A DNA stretch of 64,000 nt from Niastella vici. Its GTDB lineage: Bacteria; Bacteroidota; Bacteroidia; Chitinophagales; Chitinophagaceae. The position numbers and the translations under genes are program-made. The notes below the pieces were generated by a model. That model did not search any database, had not been told where the DNA came from, and worked only from the letters and a program-made list of their open reading frames with translations. The stretch's first letter is position 1. Each line of letters begins with the position of its first letter. Below are positions 25,690 to 34,988 of the stretch, one piece after another. The stretch is from the NCBI RefSeq assembly GCF_002077945.1, contig NZ_LVYD01000113.1, positions 1 to 64,000 on the forward strand, given 5' to 3'.

Positions 25690-27714
25690 TTACTGAAAGG
25701 AAATATTGTTAATGTATATCTCTCCCGGTTTTCCAGCGGGGAATTTCACGAAAACATCATGACGGCCTGAAACATTTTTTACCGCACTGCTGAATGGTGC
25801 CCAGGCACTGTCACTTCCTGTTGCTGATACGGGTATGGTGGCGATGAGCCGGCCATTCTTCAGGTCATCGAGCCAGATCTCAATTTTCCCGGCTGCATTG
25901 GCTGCCACCTCAATGGCTACCTGCGCCGGTACATGCTGACCATTCCCCAGCTCCACACCCGAGATCATAAACCAACCGCCATGCGTTGAATTGTTTGTTA
26001 CGGCAGTTGCCAGCCTCCTGTGCACTTTTTCTACGCCAAAATAGTTGCTATAACCAATCGCAGGCAACGCAGAAAATCCATCCTTGCAAACGAACTCATC
26101 AAAGCTGGCATTTTTCCCTTCTGCAAACAATCCAATACTGGTACCTACCCAGGAATTATAACCGGGTTGTACCTTGTCTATTGGCACCGCACTGATGGGC
26201 GCGCCTAACGAAACCCAGTTTTTTCCATCTGCACTGCAATAACCCGTTAATTCATGTTCGCGTCGTTCCATTTTTAACCAAACGGTGTTGCCAAACTGGT
26301 TGGGAATGGTGCGTATTTGGGCCTGAGCGGCATCGAAGTTCGCGACAGGCATCGGGCGAAGTCGGGATGCCGCCACACCTGTATCTAATCGAAAAATGAT
26401 CTTCTTCCCATTATCATACCCGCTGTATAAACGAATAGTCACCTGTTCATTTCCATTCGTGAGGTAAATACCGGCTTTGGCCATTGAATCGGTTGCATCT
26501 AATGCTACTTTCGTTACCGCAGTATAAAAGTGGTCCGTTTCTTTTTGAACAAGATGGGCCCGGCTGCTATCGGGCATCAACTGCAACCAGCCTTTCTTCG
26601 TTTTTAATGAATAGCGGCCTGCCGCTTTCTTACTCAGGAAATGCCAGCCTGCATGCAATGTATTGCTGCTGAAATAATCTGAATGTACACTGCGCCACAA
26701 AATGCCGGTATTGGGCAAATCGGGCCGTTGCAACGGGGTGCTTACCGGCGCCAAGCCCCAGGGCCGGTCGCCTTCCCAGATCACCTTATATAATGAAGTC
26801 TGCCGCCCCATGCCCGACCAGTCGTTATTGTCGTTGCGTTCATAGCTTTGACCGATCGTCCACCAGGACCCATCTGCCAGTTGAAAAGGCGCGCTGATGT
26901 GGTTCGGACTTCTGAATGCTGCGTGCGCGTCAGTTATTGGCTGAAAAAAATTGCCCAGCCTTTCCCATTTGGTTGAATCGCTGGTGAGCTCCCTTGTTCG
27001 CAGAACATATTGTCCACCCGCAACATCACCCGCGGGAAAATAAAAATAATAACCATTGCGCTTGCACATTACCGGGCCTTCGGCCCAACTGTATTGCAAC
27101 CGGGCGTTTATCCAGTCGAGGTTGATCACCGTATCGGTTAGCTGCCCGTCACGGCCCAGGGCCTGTATGCGGTTTACTTTTTGTCCGTTCTTAATGAGCA
27201 TGTACGGTTTTCCATCCTCATCAACAAAGATGGAATTATCGTACCCCAGTAACCCGGTAACCAGGTTACTCTTTACCGCCACCGGTTCACTCCAGGGCCC
27301 CGCCGGTGAAGGGGCTTTGCAGAACCATTGTCCGCTGGCAGAAAAATAGATCCAGTAGGAACCATAAAAATAAGTGATGGCGCCCTGCCAGATGCCGGCC
27401 GATGGCTTGTCCTGCACCCAGCCGGCTTTTGCCGGTGGCACAACCCGGCTTATCACTTCCCAATGCACCAGGTCCTTTGAATGATAGACAGGCAAATACG
27501 GCGTGAAATGAAAACTGGACCCGCAGTGATAAAAATCATCACCTGATTTTAACAGGGTTGGGTCTGGATGGTCACCAGGGAGTACGGGATTTACATAGGT
27601 TGCAACTTCATTATAATATATTGAACTATCAACCGCCGCGTTCTGCGCGAGCACGGTTGAAGTACTTATCAGTAATAAACTACCAAGGCTGATCCGCAAA
27701 CTGGTTCTTTTCAT
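25690..27714 (-). CDS. GH43-family glycoside hydrolase (beta-xylosidase / arabinofuranosidase type)
   Basis: 674 residues from the ATG at 27714, which gives a signal peptide (...LLLISTSTVLAQ). The five-blade GH43 propeller spans about 40-360: catalytic base Asp51 in GDHPDPT, the pKa-modulating Asp159 in LLGYDNS, and general acid Glu212 in SWAEGP. A concanavalin-like C-terminal domain (about 365-555, with DHFYTAVTKVALD) of the GH43 C2 type follows, then a CBM6-like module to the end (VAIEVAANAAGKIEIWLDD ... EIYINNISFQ). It should cleave xylose or arabinose from xylan side chains or oligomers, in the periplasm or outside. Divergent from the hybrid sensor and near GH30 and GH62 genes. Confidence 0.9.
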   Translation of the reverse strand: MKRTSLRISLGSLLLISTSTVLAQNAAVDSSIYYNEVATYVNPVLPGDHPDPTLLKSGDDFYHCGSSFHFTPYLPVYHSKDLVHWEVISRVVPPAKAGWVQDKPSAGIWQGAITYFYGSYWIYFSASGQWFCKAPSPAGPWSEPVAVKSNLVTGLLGYDNSIFVDEDGKPYMLIKNGQKVNRIQALGRDGQLTDTVINLDWINARLQYSWAEGPVMCKRNGYYFYFPAGDVAGGQYVLRTRELTSDSTKWERLGNFFQPITDAHAAFRSPNHISAPFQLADGSWWTIGQSYERNDNNDWSGMGRQTSLYKVIWEGDRPWGLAPVSTPLQRPDLPNTGILWRSVHSDYFSSNTLHAGWHFLSKKAAGRYSLKTKKGWLQLMPDSSRAHLVQKETDHFYTAVTKVALDATDSMAKAGIYLTNGNEQVTIRLYSGYDNGKKIIFRLDTGVAASRLRPMPVANFDAAQAQIRTIPNQFGNTVWLKMERREHELTGYCSADGKNWVSLGAPISAVPIDKVQPGYNSWVGTSIGLFAEGKNASFDEFVCKDGFSALPAIGYSNYFGVEKVHRRLATAVTNNSTHGGWFMISGVELGNGQHVPAQVAIEVAANAAGKIEIWLDDLKNGRLIATIPVSATGSDSAWAPFSSAVKNVSGRHDVFVKFPAGKPGEIYINNISFQ

Positions 27715-27862
27715 TCCATAAAAATCCAGGTAATTGGACTTCTTTAATGGCACATTTCGCTAATTTACTGTTTCAAATGTTCAAAGAAGGCATACAATCC
27801 TATGCCTGAACCGTATGGCCCCCTGCAGCCATTACATTTTAAAAAGTCATTCGTACATTTAT

Positions 27863-27990
27863 ATGGTGAAAGGTCAAAGGTGAATGCCCGCCCGACTGAA
27901 CGTCGTTCGGGCGGGGTGAATAATTCGCGACTGTTCAAATTCATAAACGACCTTTCGCCGCCGGAAACCCATTGACCATTGACCATTACG
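27863..27990. repeat. Inverted 7-nt-rhythm element with GC-rich hairpin, GH43/sensor intergenic
   Basis: The left arm is GGTGAAA GGTCAAA GGTGAAT (from about 27865) and the right arm is CATTGAC CATTGAC CATTACG (27970-27990), roughly complementary in reverse and built from 7-mers. Between them is a perfect palindrome CCCGCCCGA (27887-27895) / TCGGGCGGG (27907-27915). It lies between the divergent starts of the GH43 and sensor genes. Confidence 0.6.
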
Positions 27991-28002
27991 ATTGCTTTTC
28001 AT

Positions 28003-31000
28003 ATGCTAACTAAAAGACATATACTGCTTTTTTTCCTGCCCATTTTGTACCTGACCGTTTCTGCCCAGCATACACCTGTAAATTTCACCTCCCTTTCTTC
28101 CAAAGACGGCCTCATGTCGAACGTGGTGAACGCCATATTAAAGGACAGCCGGGGATTGATGTGGTTCGCCACCGATGACGGATTGTACAAATTCGATGGA
28201 ACAAATTTTACGGCTTACCGGAGTATGGCGGGCGATACAAACAGTTTACGGTCGAACAGCGTATTATCACTATTTGAAGATAAACAGGGAAATCTTTGGA
28301 TCGGCACCGGCGGTGGCGGTATAAGCCTCTACAGGCACCGGAAAGATAATTTTACCAATTACCCCGATACCAACAATTATGGCGGCTTTGCCACCAATGG
28401 GGTCGTAAGAAGTATTTGCAGCGATTATACCGGAAAGATCTGGATCGCCCAATTCGATGGGCTCTATGTGTTTGATCCCGGCACCAGACAGGTACGGGAA
28501 ATGAAGCTGGATGCTATCACCAACAAAAATGTTGTCAAAAGAACATTATTAAGTGTAATTGAAGACAGTCAGCGCCGCATATGGGTGGGAACGGATCAGG
28601 GGCTTTTCCTGTATAAAAGGGAAACAGATTCCTTTCAACCGTTCACTCACAACAATGCCGATGCGCTGAGCCTGAGCAGCAACTTTATAAAGTCGATCAC
28701 CGAAGACGCGTTTGGCAATATCTGGGTGGGAACCGTAGATGGATTGAACCGCTTACTGCCCGGCACATCGGGTTTTGCGAGTTATAAAAATACCGGCCCC
28801 CATGCCATAGCACTCAGCAATAATGAGATCAATTGCGTAGCGGCCGACAAAGAGGGACAATTATGGATTGGCACCAATGCCGGCCTGAACAAATTTGACC
28901 CGCACACCGGTAACGTGGATGTATTTGTACCGGAACCCGATAATATTCACAGCCTCACCAGTAAAAATATCAAATGCGCCTATATTGATAAACAGGGCAT
29001 CTACTGGTTTGGCACATTCCGCGGCGGCATCAATAAATACGACAAAAACGGTAACCTGTTCAATCTGAAGCTCAGCAATACTTTCCAGGAAAACAGCAAC
29101 AAGGCTTCCATTGTAAGCGCCTTTGCCGAAGCCAGTAATGGCAATGCGTTTGTTGGAACCGATGAAGGCGAACTGTATGAATTCGACGGGAAAACAGAAA
29201 CAATGCGGCGTGTTCAATTCGCGCGCAGCACGAATGGCCCCATCGCCATCATTTCCCTGTACCGCACCCGCAACAACCAGTTATACATCGGCTCCTATGG
29301 CCATGGGTTATTCATACTTAACCCGGCTACGGGCTCAGTGGAAAATTTACAAAAAGGCGCCGGCGCCACCGACCTCAACAGCAATGATATTTTCTGCATC
29401 AAAGAAGACAGCAAAGGCGCCATGTGGATGGGCACCAATGGCGATGGAGTGAACGTGCTGTTCAATAAAAATGTAATTGCCAAATTCACGCCCCACCCTG
29501 CTGCACCGAACGAAATACTGCTGCCGGTCAACGGTTATATTCGCGCCTTTGCAGAAGACCGCGATGGCGACATGTGGATAGGCTCGCATGGCGCGGGGCT
29601 GGCCCTGTACCATACAGCTACCCGCACCTTTACCGTATATGCCCCCAACAACAGTCACTTGCCCTGTGACAAAATAGAATCCCTTTTATATGACAGTCAT
29701 GGGCAATTATGGATAGGCACATTTGGCGGCGGACTTAGTATGTACGATAAAGCCAGGAACCGGTTCACCAATTATACCGAGAAAGACGGCCTGCAGAATA
29801 CGACCATTTACCAAATAGTGGAAGACGGGCAGGGACGCATCTGGCTTTCTACCAATACCGGCATCTGTAGTTTTGACCCCGCCACCAAAAGCTTCCGCAG
29901 CTTCAACAGCCAGCATGGGGTGCAAAACAACAACTTCGTACATGGGTCGGGGATACGCCTCACCAATGGCCAGGTATTTTTCGGCGGTTTGCAGGGATTC
30001 AATTATTTCGATCCCGCCAAACTAACCATCAATCACAATGTGCCCACGGTGCTGCTGACCGACCTGAAAATCTCCAACAAATCAATTATCGCCGGCAACG
30101 GATCGCCTATCAACGAACATATTTCAGTGGCACAGGAGATCAGGTTAGATTACAAACAAAACTTTGCCCTGAGCTTTGTGGCATTGAATTATACCAATCC
30201 CAAACAAAACTCGTATGCGTACAAACTGGAAGGGTTCGATAAGGATTGGAATTACACCGGAACAGTGAACACGGCTTCCTATACCAACCTTGACCCCGGC
30301 CATTATACCTTCCGGGTTAAAGCCAGCAACAACGACGGCATCTGGAGCACCCGTGAAACGCAGATAAAGATCTATGTGAAGCCGCCCTTCTGGGCTACCA
30401 TTTATGCTTATCTGTTTTACTTTGTGGCCGCAGCCGGTTTGCTGTTGTACAGCCGGTACCGTGGTATTACAAGGTTAAGAAAAAAGTTTGCGTTGGAACA
30501 GGAAAGGCAGGAAACTCAACGCATGCAGGAACTCGACCGCCTGAAGATCAAATTCCTCACCAACCTCAGCCACGATTTCAGAACACCCATTTCATTGATC
30601 ATGGGCCCGGTTGATCAGTTGATTGCCTCGGCACATAGCACCAACGAGCTCGACAAACTGCGCATGGTGCGGCGGAATGCCAGAAGGCTGCTTAACCTGG
30701 TGAACCAGTTGCTCGACTTCAGAAAGATGGAAGAACATGAGCTTCATTTGCAAACAGAGAAAGGAGAACTTATCTCCTTTATAAAAGATGTTACCGAATC
30801 ATTCCGCGATCTTTCGGAAAGAAAACATATCCGGTTCAGTTTCACAAGCGATATTCCCAAACTGGAGACCCTGTTCGACCGGGATAAAATAGAACGCATT
30901 TTGTTCAACCTGTTGTCGAATGCATTTAAATTCACGCGGGCAGAAGGTTCCATCAGTATAACCATACAGGCCGCAAAAAACCAACCCGATCCCGGCAATC

Positions 31001-32076
31001 AATGGCTGGCAATTACTGTTACAGACACGGGCATTGGCATACCTAAAGAAGAACAGGAAAAAATATTCGAACGGTTCATCCAACACGATTCACCGGCGCA
31101 TATCCTGAACCAGGGAACAGGTATTGGCCTGTCGATCACCAAAGAATTTGTAAAAATGCATGGCGGCGCCATCACCGTGCAAAGCGAACCCGATAAAGGA
31201 AGCAGCTTCATACTCCATATTCCGTTCGCGTTGTTACCCCACCAGGTAACAGTGCAACCAACAGCTGTACCCGAAATGCTGGAATTACCAGTAAAAGAAC
31301 CTACAGACGCATCAGGCGCCCCTGCAGTTTTGCTGGTTGAGGACAATGAAGATTTCCGGTTCTACCTGAAAGATAATCTCCGCACTAATTATAAAGTACT
31401 GGAAGCTGAGAACGGAAAAGAAGGTTGGCAAAAAGCGCTGGCCAGTCATCCCCAGCTTATCGTAAGTGATATCAGTATGCCGGAGATGGATGGCATAACG
31501 CTGGTGAAAAAACTGAAGGCCGACAAACGCACCAGTCATATTCCCATTATACTGCTTACGGCCATGACAGATGAAGCACAACAGCTGCGGGGATTGGGGA
31601 CCGGCGCCAATGATTATATTACCAAGCCTTTCAACTTCGAAGTGCTGAATGCCAAGATCAAAAGTTTGCTCGAATTAACGAGCACCATGCAAAGCACGTA
31701 CACCAAACAAATAAAAGTAGTTGGCCCTGAGCTGGAGATTGAATCGGCCGATGAAAAGCTGTTACAGGAAATAGTCAGTTACCTCGAAACGAACATAACA
31801 AATCCGCAGTTATCAGTGGAAGCTTTAAGCAAACAGGTGGGCATGAGCAGAAGCACGCTGTATTCAAAATTGCTGCAACTCACCGGTGAATCGCCTGTAG
31901 AATATATTCGTTCATTCAGGTTGGAAAAAGCGGCCCTGTTAATGGAAAAAAGCAACATGACCATTGCTGAAATTGCGTACCAGGTTGGGTTTACCACACC
32001 GAATTATTTTGCGCGGGCATTCAAGAGTAAATTTAATATGCTTCCTTCGGAGTTTATTGCGAAAAAGAGGAAATAA
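28003..32076 (+). CDS. Hybrid two-component system sensor/regulator (HTCS)
   Basis: 1357 residues from the ATG at 28003, which gives a signal sequence (ILLFFLPILYLTVSAQ). Periplasmic part: about twelve Reg_prop beta-propeller repeats of the form D..G.lWiGT..GL..fd (about 30-650) and a Y_Y_Y domain (about 690-765). One membrane helix (about 795-815). Cytoplasmic part: histidine kinase with His857 in SHDFRTP, HATPase (FNLLSNAFKFT, DTGIGIP, GTGIGLSI), receiver with Asp1156 in IVSDISMPEMDG and a final AraC helix-turn-helix pair (SVEALSKQVGMSRSTLYSKLLQLTGESPVEY). Proteins of this class sense oligosaccharides and switch on polysaccharide-utilisation genes. The neighbours (GH43, GH30, GH62) point to a xylan oligomer as ligand. 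Confidence 0.95.
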   Translation: MLTKRHILLFFLPILYLTVSAQHTPVNFTSLSSKDGLMSNVVNAILKDSRGLMWFATDDGLYKFDGTNFTAYRSMAGDTNSLRSNSVLSLFEDKQGNLWIGTGGGGISLYRHRKDNFTNYPDTNNYGGFATNGVVRSICSDYTGKIWIAQFDGLYVFDPGTRQVREMKLDAITNKNVVKRTLLSVIEDSQRRIWVGTDQGLFLYKRETDSFQPFTHNNADALSLSSNFIKSITEDAFGNIWVGTVDGLNRLLPGTSGFASYKNTGPHAIALSNNEINCVAADKEGQLWIGTNAGLNKFDPHTGNVDVFVPEPDNIHSLTSKNIKCAYIDKQGIYWFGTFRGGINKYDKNGNLFNLKLSNTFQENSNKASIVSAFAEASNGNAFVGTDEGELYEFDGKTETMRRVQFARSTNGPIAIISLYRTRNNQLYIGSYGHGLFILNPATGSVENLQKGAGATDLNSNDIFCIKEDSKGAMWMGTNGDGVNVLFNKNVIAKFTPHPAAPNEILLPVNGYIRAFAEDRDGDMWIGSHGAGLALYHTATRTFTVYAPNNSHLPCDKIESLLYDSHGQLWIGTFGGGLSMYDKARNRFTNYTEKDGLQNTTIYQIVEDGQGRIWLSTNTGICSFDPATKSFRSFNSQHGVQNNNFVHGSGIRLTNGQVFFGGLQGFNYFDPAKLTINHNVPTVLLTDLKISNKSIIAGNGSPINEHISVAQEIRLDYKQNFALSFVALNYTNPKQNSYAYKLEGFDKDWNYTGTVNTASYTNLDPGHYTFRVKASNNDGIWSTRETQIKIYVKPPFWATIYAYLFYFVAAAGLLLYSRYRGITRLRKKFALEQERQETQRMQELDRLKIKFLTNLSHDFRTPISLIMGPVDQLIASAHSTNELDKLRMVRRNARRLLNLVNQLLDFRKMEEHELHLQTEKGELISFIKDVTESFRDLSERKHIRFSFTSDIPKLETLFDRDKIERILFNLLSNAFKFTRAEGSISITIQAAKNQPDPGNQWLAITVTDTGIGIPKEEQEKIFERFIQHDSPAHILNQGTGIGLSITKEFVKMHGGAITVQSEPDKGSSFILHIPFALLPHQVTVQPTAVPEMLELPVKEPTDASGAPAVLLVEDNEDFRFYLKDNLRTNYKVLEAENGKEGWQKALASHPQLIVSDISMPEMDGITLVKKLKADKRTSHIPIILLTAMTDEAQQLRGLGTGANDYITKPFNFEVLNAKIKSLLELTSTMQSTYTKQIKVVGPELEIESADEKLLQEIVSYLETNITNPQLSVEALSKQVGMSRSTLYSKLLQLTGESPVEYIRSFRLEKAALLMEKSNMTIAEIAYQVGFTTPNYFARAFKSKFNMLPSEFIAKKRK

Positions 32077-32081
32077 GAGGC

Positions 32082-32188
32082 AGAAGTAAGAGGTAAGAAG
32101 TAGGAAGTAAGAAGATGCTTAATTTCAAAGCCTCGCTTCATGTTTTGTATTTCCTACCTCCTACCTCCTACCTCCTACTTCCTACTTC
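32082..32188. repeat. Inverted array of 7-nt repeats after the sensor gene
   Basis: Left arm (32082-32114) of purine-rich units GAAGTAA GAGGTAA GAAGTAG GAAGTAA; right arm (about 32152-32188) with CTCCTAC four times, then TTCCTAC. The arms can pair over about 30 bp with mismatches; the loop is about 35 bp. It begins 6 bp after the sensor stop codon, so it may act as a terminator. It is not a CRISPR array (unit 7 nt, no spacers). Confidence 0.75.
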
Positions 32189-32516
32189 ATTTTGAGACGA
32201 ATAGACCAATTTTTGATAAAGCCAAACTTTCACAATCTCTGAAGTATCACTAACTTTAATCAGGAAACGAACCAGATCGATTGCCTGCCATATGAACAAC
32301 AATCTACATGATGCACATCTTATAGCCATGCCATAATAAACTCCAGGCACCCGCGTCTGTTTTTCCTGACAAACATTCTGATACTGATCTGTTGCAGATA
32401 CCCGCCCGGATGAATCCCCGCCAGAATGATTCTTTCGGGCTGGCGTTCGGACGGGTCTTCATCTGCACCCGGCATATTTTATAATAATTGCAAACGATTT
32501 AAAAAGCAAACTGTCT
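32189..32516. promoter_or_regulatory. Upstream region of the GH30 gene with GC-rich palindrome
   Basis: No gene is seen in this stretch. A GC-rich imperfect palindrome spans 32400-32457: outer arms ACCCGCCCGG and TCGGACGGGT, inner arms GCCAG and CTGGC. It resembles the CCCGCCCGA palindrome upstream of the sensor gene (27887-27915). It lies 60 bp before the GH30 start and could be an operator for the HTCS output domain or a structured leader; neither is shown. Confidence 0.4.
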
Positions 32517-33743
32517 ATGAAAAAAAACTTTATCTGTTTTTTAGCTATCGCGTTACTCGTCACTGCCTGTTCCAAAAAGGGCGACAAGGTAGTGTCGGGA
32601 GAAGAAAATCAATCGGGCCGCACGCCGGCCGCAGAAGCAACGGCCGTTATTGCTGCAGGCACCACCCAGCAAAACATCAGGGGTTTTGGCGGCGCCAACA
32701 TTCGCGGATGGATTGCCGACCTTACCGCTGCTCAACGGACTACCGCATTTGACCCCGCCAATGGCATTGGGTTAAGCGTGCTGCGGGTACGTGTATCGCC
32801 CAACAGCAGCGATTTTGCCGCTGAAAAACCCACCATCGATGCGGCTAAATCTTATGGCGCCAGCGTGATCGCTACCGCCTGGACGGCCCCCGCTTCCATG
32901 AAAGATAACAACAGCCTGATAGCCGGCAAGCTCAATACAAGCTCCTATGCCGATTATGCAGCACACCTGAGCAACTTTTGTTCAACGGTAGGCGGCGTAA
33001 CAGCTATCAGTCCGAGCAATGAACCGAATATCTCTGTGACCTATGAATCTATGAACCTCACCGCTTCGGAACTGGCCGCTTTTGTCGCAGCCCAGGGAAG
33101 CAATTGCGGCGCGCCCATTATGGCCCCCGAAACCTTCAACATGAATAAAACGTACATGGACACCTACCTGAGCAATACAACCGCCGCTTCAAAGACCTCC
33201 TTTATGTGCGGACATATCTACGGCGCAACGCCCTATGTATATTCAGTGGGCAAGGAAGTGTGGATGACCGAGCATATTTACAATACCAATGATGCCAATG
33301 GCTGGGCGGACGCCCTGGGTGTGGCCAAAGAAATACACGATTGTATGAATGCCGGGTATAACATGTATGTATGGTGGTACATCCGCCGCAGCTATGGACC
33401 CATGGATGAAAGCGGCAATATAACCAAACGCGGTTATGTAATGGCGCATTATGCCAGATGGGTGCGCCCGGGATACCTGAAAATTTCCTGTACCGCCAAT
33501 CCGGCCACGGGTGTATATGTTACCGCATACAAAAGTGGATCAAAGATCGTGGTGGTTGCCATCAATCAAAATACAGCGATCACGTATCAGCCATTTACGG
33601 TCAGCGGCGCTACGGTTACCGGGTTTAACCGGTACAGAACAACCAGCACGGCCAATCTCACTTCAGACAGCTTTAGCATAACCGGCGGAAGCTTTGGGAT
33701 CAACCTTCCAGCTCAAAGTGTAACTACGTTAATTTCATATTAG
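32517..33743 (+). CDS. GH30-family glycoside hydrolase lipoprotein (xylanase-like)
   Basis: 408 residues. Lipoprotein signal (LAIALLVTAC, Cys18, SKKGD). GH30 (beta/alpha)8 barrel from about 45 to 320: QNIRGFGGANIRGW start, general acid/base Glu169 in SPSNEPN, nucleophile Glu252 in VWMTEHIY, and MYVWWYIRRSYGPM near the barrel end. A small beta-domain (about 325-408) completes the family. The arrangement fits subfamily 8 glucuronoxylanases or related endo-xylanases; the side-chain specificity cannot be told. As a lipoprotein it is probably at the cell surface. Next to GH62 and the HTCS, it belongs to a xylan-degrading locus. Confidence 0.88.
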   Translation: MKKNFICFLAIALLVTACSKKGDKVVSGEENQSGRTPAAEATAVIAAGTTQQNIRGFGGANIRGWIADLTAAQRTTAFDPANGIGLSVLRVRVSPNSSDFAAEKPTIDAAKSYGASVIATAWTAPASMKDNNSLIAGKLNTSSYADYAAHLSNFCSTVGGVTAISPSNEPNISVTYESMNLTASELAAFVAAQGSNCGAPIMAPETFNMNKTYMDTYLSNTTAASKTSFMCGHIYGATPYVYSVGKEVWMTEHIYNTNDANGWADALGVAKEIHDCMNAGYNMYVWWYIRRSYGPMDESGNITKRGYVMAHYARWVRPGYLKISCTANPATGVYVTAYKSGSKIVVVAINQNTAITYQPFTVSGATVTGFNRYRTTSTANLTSDSFSITGGSFGINLPAQSVTTLISY

Positions 33744-33765
33744 TGACAGTAAAATAAAAATTGCT

Positions 33766-33835
33766 GTTACAAGTTTCAGGTTGCAGGTTGCAGGGCAAAA
33801 CGAAGCAAACGCCCTGTAACTTGTAACCTGTAACC
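33766..33835. repeat. Inverted element between GH30 and GH62 genes
   Basis: Left arm GTTACAAGTTTCAGG followed by TTGCAGG TTGCAGG (33766-33795); right arm CCCTGTAACTTGTAACCTGTAACC (33812-33835). Reverse-complement pairing over about 24 bp with a short loop of about 16 bp. Built from CAGGTTG/CTGTAAC 7-mers. It follows the GH30 stop by about 23 bp. Confidence 0.65.
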
Positions 33836-33870
33836 AGAAACTGATCTTCTTAAAATCAAACCTTATTACT

Positions 33871-34875
33871 ATGCCACGCATACAATACCTGGCAGCAACA
33901 TGCCTGCTGCTATTCCTGTTCGTCAATTGTTCAAAAAAATCAAAAGAAGTTGCTTCCGGCAATCCTGCAAACGTAGCAGCGGCCGAAGAAGCAAACCCCA
34001 CGCCTGCCTGGTATGCAGAAGCCAGGTGTTTTCTCGATGGGCCTTCCGGCGCCTTTGATGACCTGGCGGTAAAAGATCCTTCCATTATTTATTCAGGCGG
34101 AAAATATCATTTGTTCTACACTGCCCGCGATAAAGGCACCGGCGGTAGCTGGCGTATGGGCTATGCTTCGGCTACTACCATTGCCAATTTGAAAACGGCC
34201 GGCCGTACGCTGATGAGCGCCCTGAATGCAGGCTCTTACTTCTGCGCACCCCAGGTATTCTGGTTCCCGGTAAAAGGTAAATGGTTCCTTATTTATCAAA
34301 GCGGACTCGGCGCTTCATTTGCTACGTCTACTGATGTTGGTAACCCGGCATTATGGACAGCCAACCGGGCTATGGGTTTTACCGATGGCATCGATTTCTG
34401 GTGTATTTCAGATGGTACGTATGTGTATTGCTTTTATTCAGCCCAGGACGGTTCACACACCATAAAACGCCGCCGTACAACCGTAGCCAATTTCCCGTAC
34501 AGTTGGGAATCGCCCACGGTAGTAGCCACCAACACTTTTGAAGCCCCGCATGTGTACCGGAATATCGCCGATGGAAAATATTATATGATCGTGGAAGACC
34601 TCGGCCGCTACCAGGAATTGTGGACAGCTACCAGCCTGGGCGGTACCTGGACACAAGTCTCCGAAAAATGGGCATCGCGGGACAGAATGACGTTCCTCTC
34701 TGAAGTATGGACCGATCAGGTATCGCATGTGGAAGCCATAAGATCAGGCACCAATGAGCGGATGGAGATCAATAATATTGATCATTGTGAACTATTAATA
34801 CAAGGTGTATTGAATGGCAATTATGGGGATTATTCAAATATTCCTTATGATTTGGGTGTAATTCGAAATTATTGA
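33871..34875 (+). CDS. GH62-family alpha-L-arabinofuranosidase lipoprotein
   Basis: 334 residues with a lipoprotein signal (LLLFLFVNC, Cys20, SKKSK, very like that of the GH30 protein). The single GH62 five-blade propeller fills the rest: catalytic base Asp69 in VKDPSI, Asp175 in TDGIDFWCISDGTYVYCFYS, and acid Glu224 in FEAPHVYR; NIADGKYYMIVE and ELWTATSLGGTWT complete the pattern. It removes arabinose branches from arabinoxylan. The tight link to GH30 fits a pair that debranches and cuts arabinoxylan at the cell surface. GH62 is common in fungi and actinomycetes and less so in Bacteroidota. Confidence 0.88.
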   Translation: MPRIQYLAATCLLLFLFVNCSKKSKEVASGNPANVAAAEEANPTPAWYAEARCFLDGPSGAFDDLAVKDPSIIYSGGKYHLFYTARDKGTGGSWRMGYASATTIANLKTAGRTLMSALNAGSYFCAPQVFWFPVKGKWFLIYQSGLGASFATSTDVGNPALWTANRAMGFTDGIDFWCISDGTYVYCFYSAQDGSHTIKRRRTTVANFPYSWESPTVVATNTFEAPHVYRNIADGKYYMIVEDLGRYQELWTATSLGGTWTQVSEKWASRDRMTFLSEVWTDQVSHVEAIRSGTNERMEINNIDHCELLIQGVLNGNYGDYSNIPYDLGVIRNY

Positions 34876-34879
34876 ATCT

Positions 34880-34988
34880 GAAGTAAGAAGTATGAAGTAA
34901 GAAGAACCCGAAATTCGCAACATCTGAAATTCCGCGAACTTCGTACTTCCTACTTCTTACCTCCTACCTCAGGCTTCCGGCCTCTTAC
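34880..34988. repeat. Inverted array of 7-nt repeats after the GH62 gene
   Basis: Left arm GAAGTAA GAAGTAT GAAGTAA GAAG (34880-34904), right arm TACTTCC TACTTCT TACCTCC TACCTC and then a further pyrimidine tract CCTCTTACCT (to about 34988). Related in sequence to the array at 32082-32188. Lies between convergent genes and likely forms a strong stem, so it may terminate both. Confidence 0.75.

Noticed and set aside
32082-32188. CRISPR array of short repeats
   Set aside because: The units are 7 nt with no spacers and lie in two opposing arms, so a hairpin-forming tract is the better reading.
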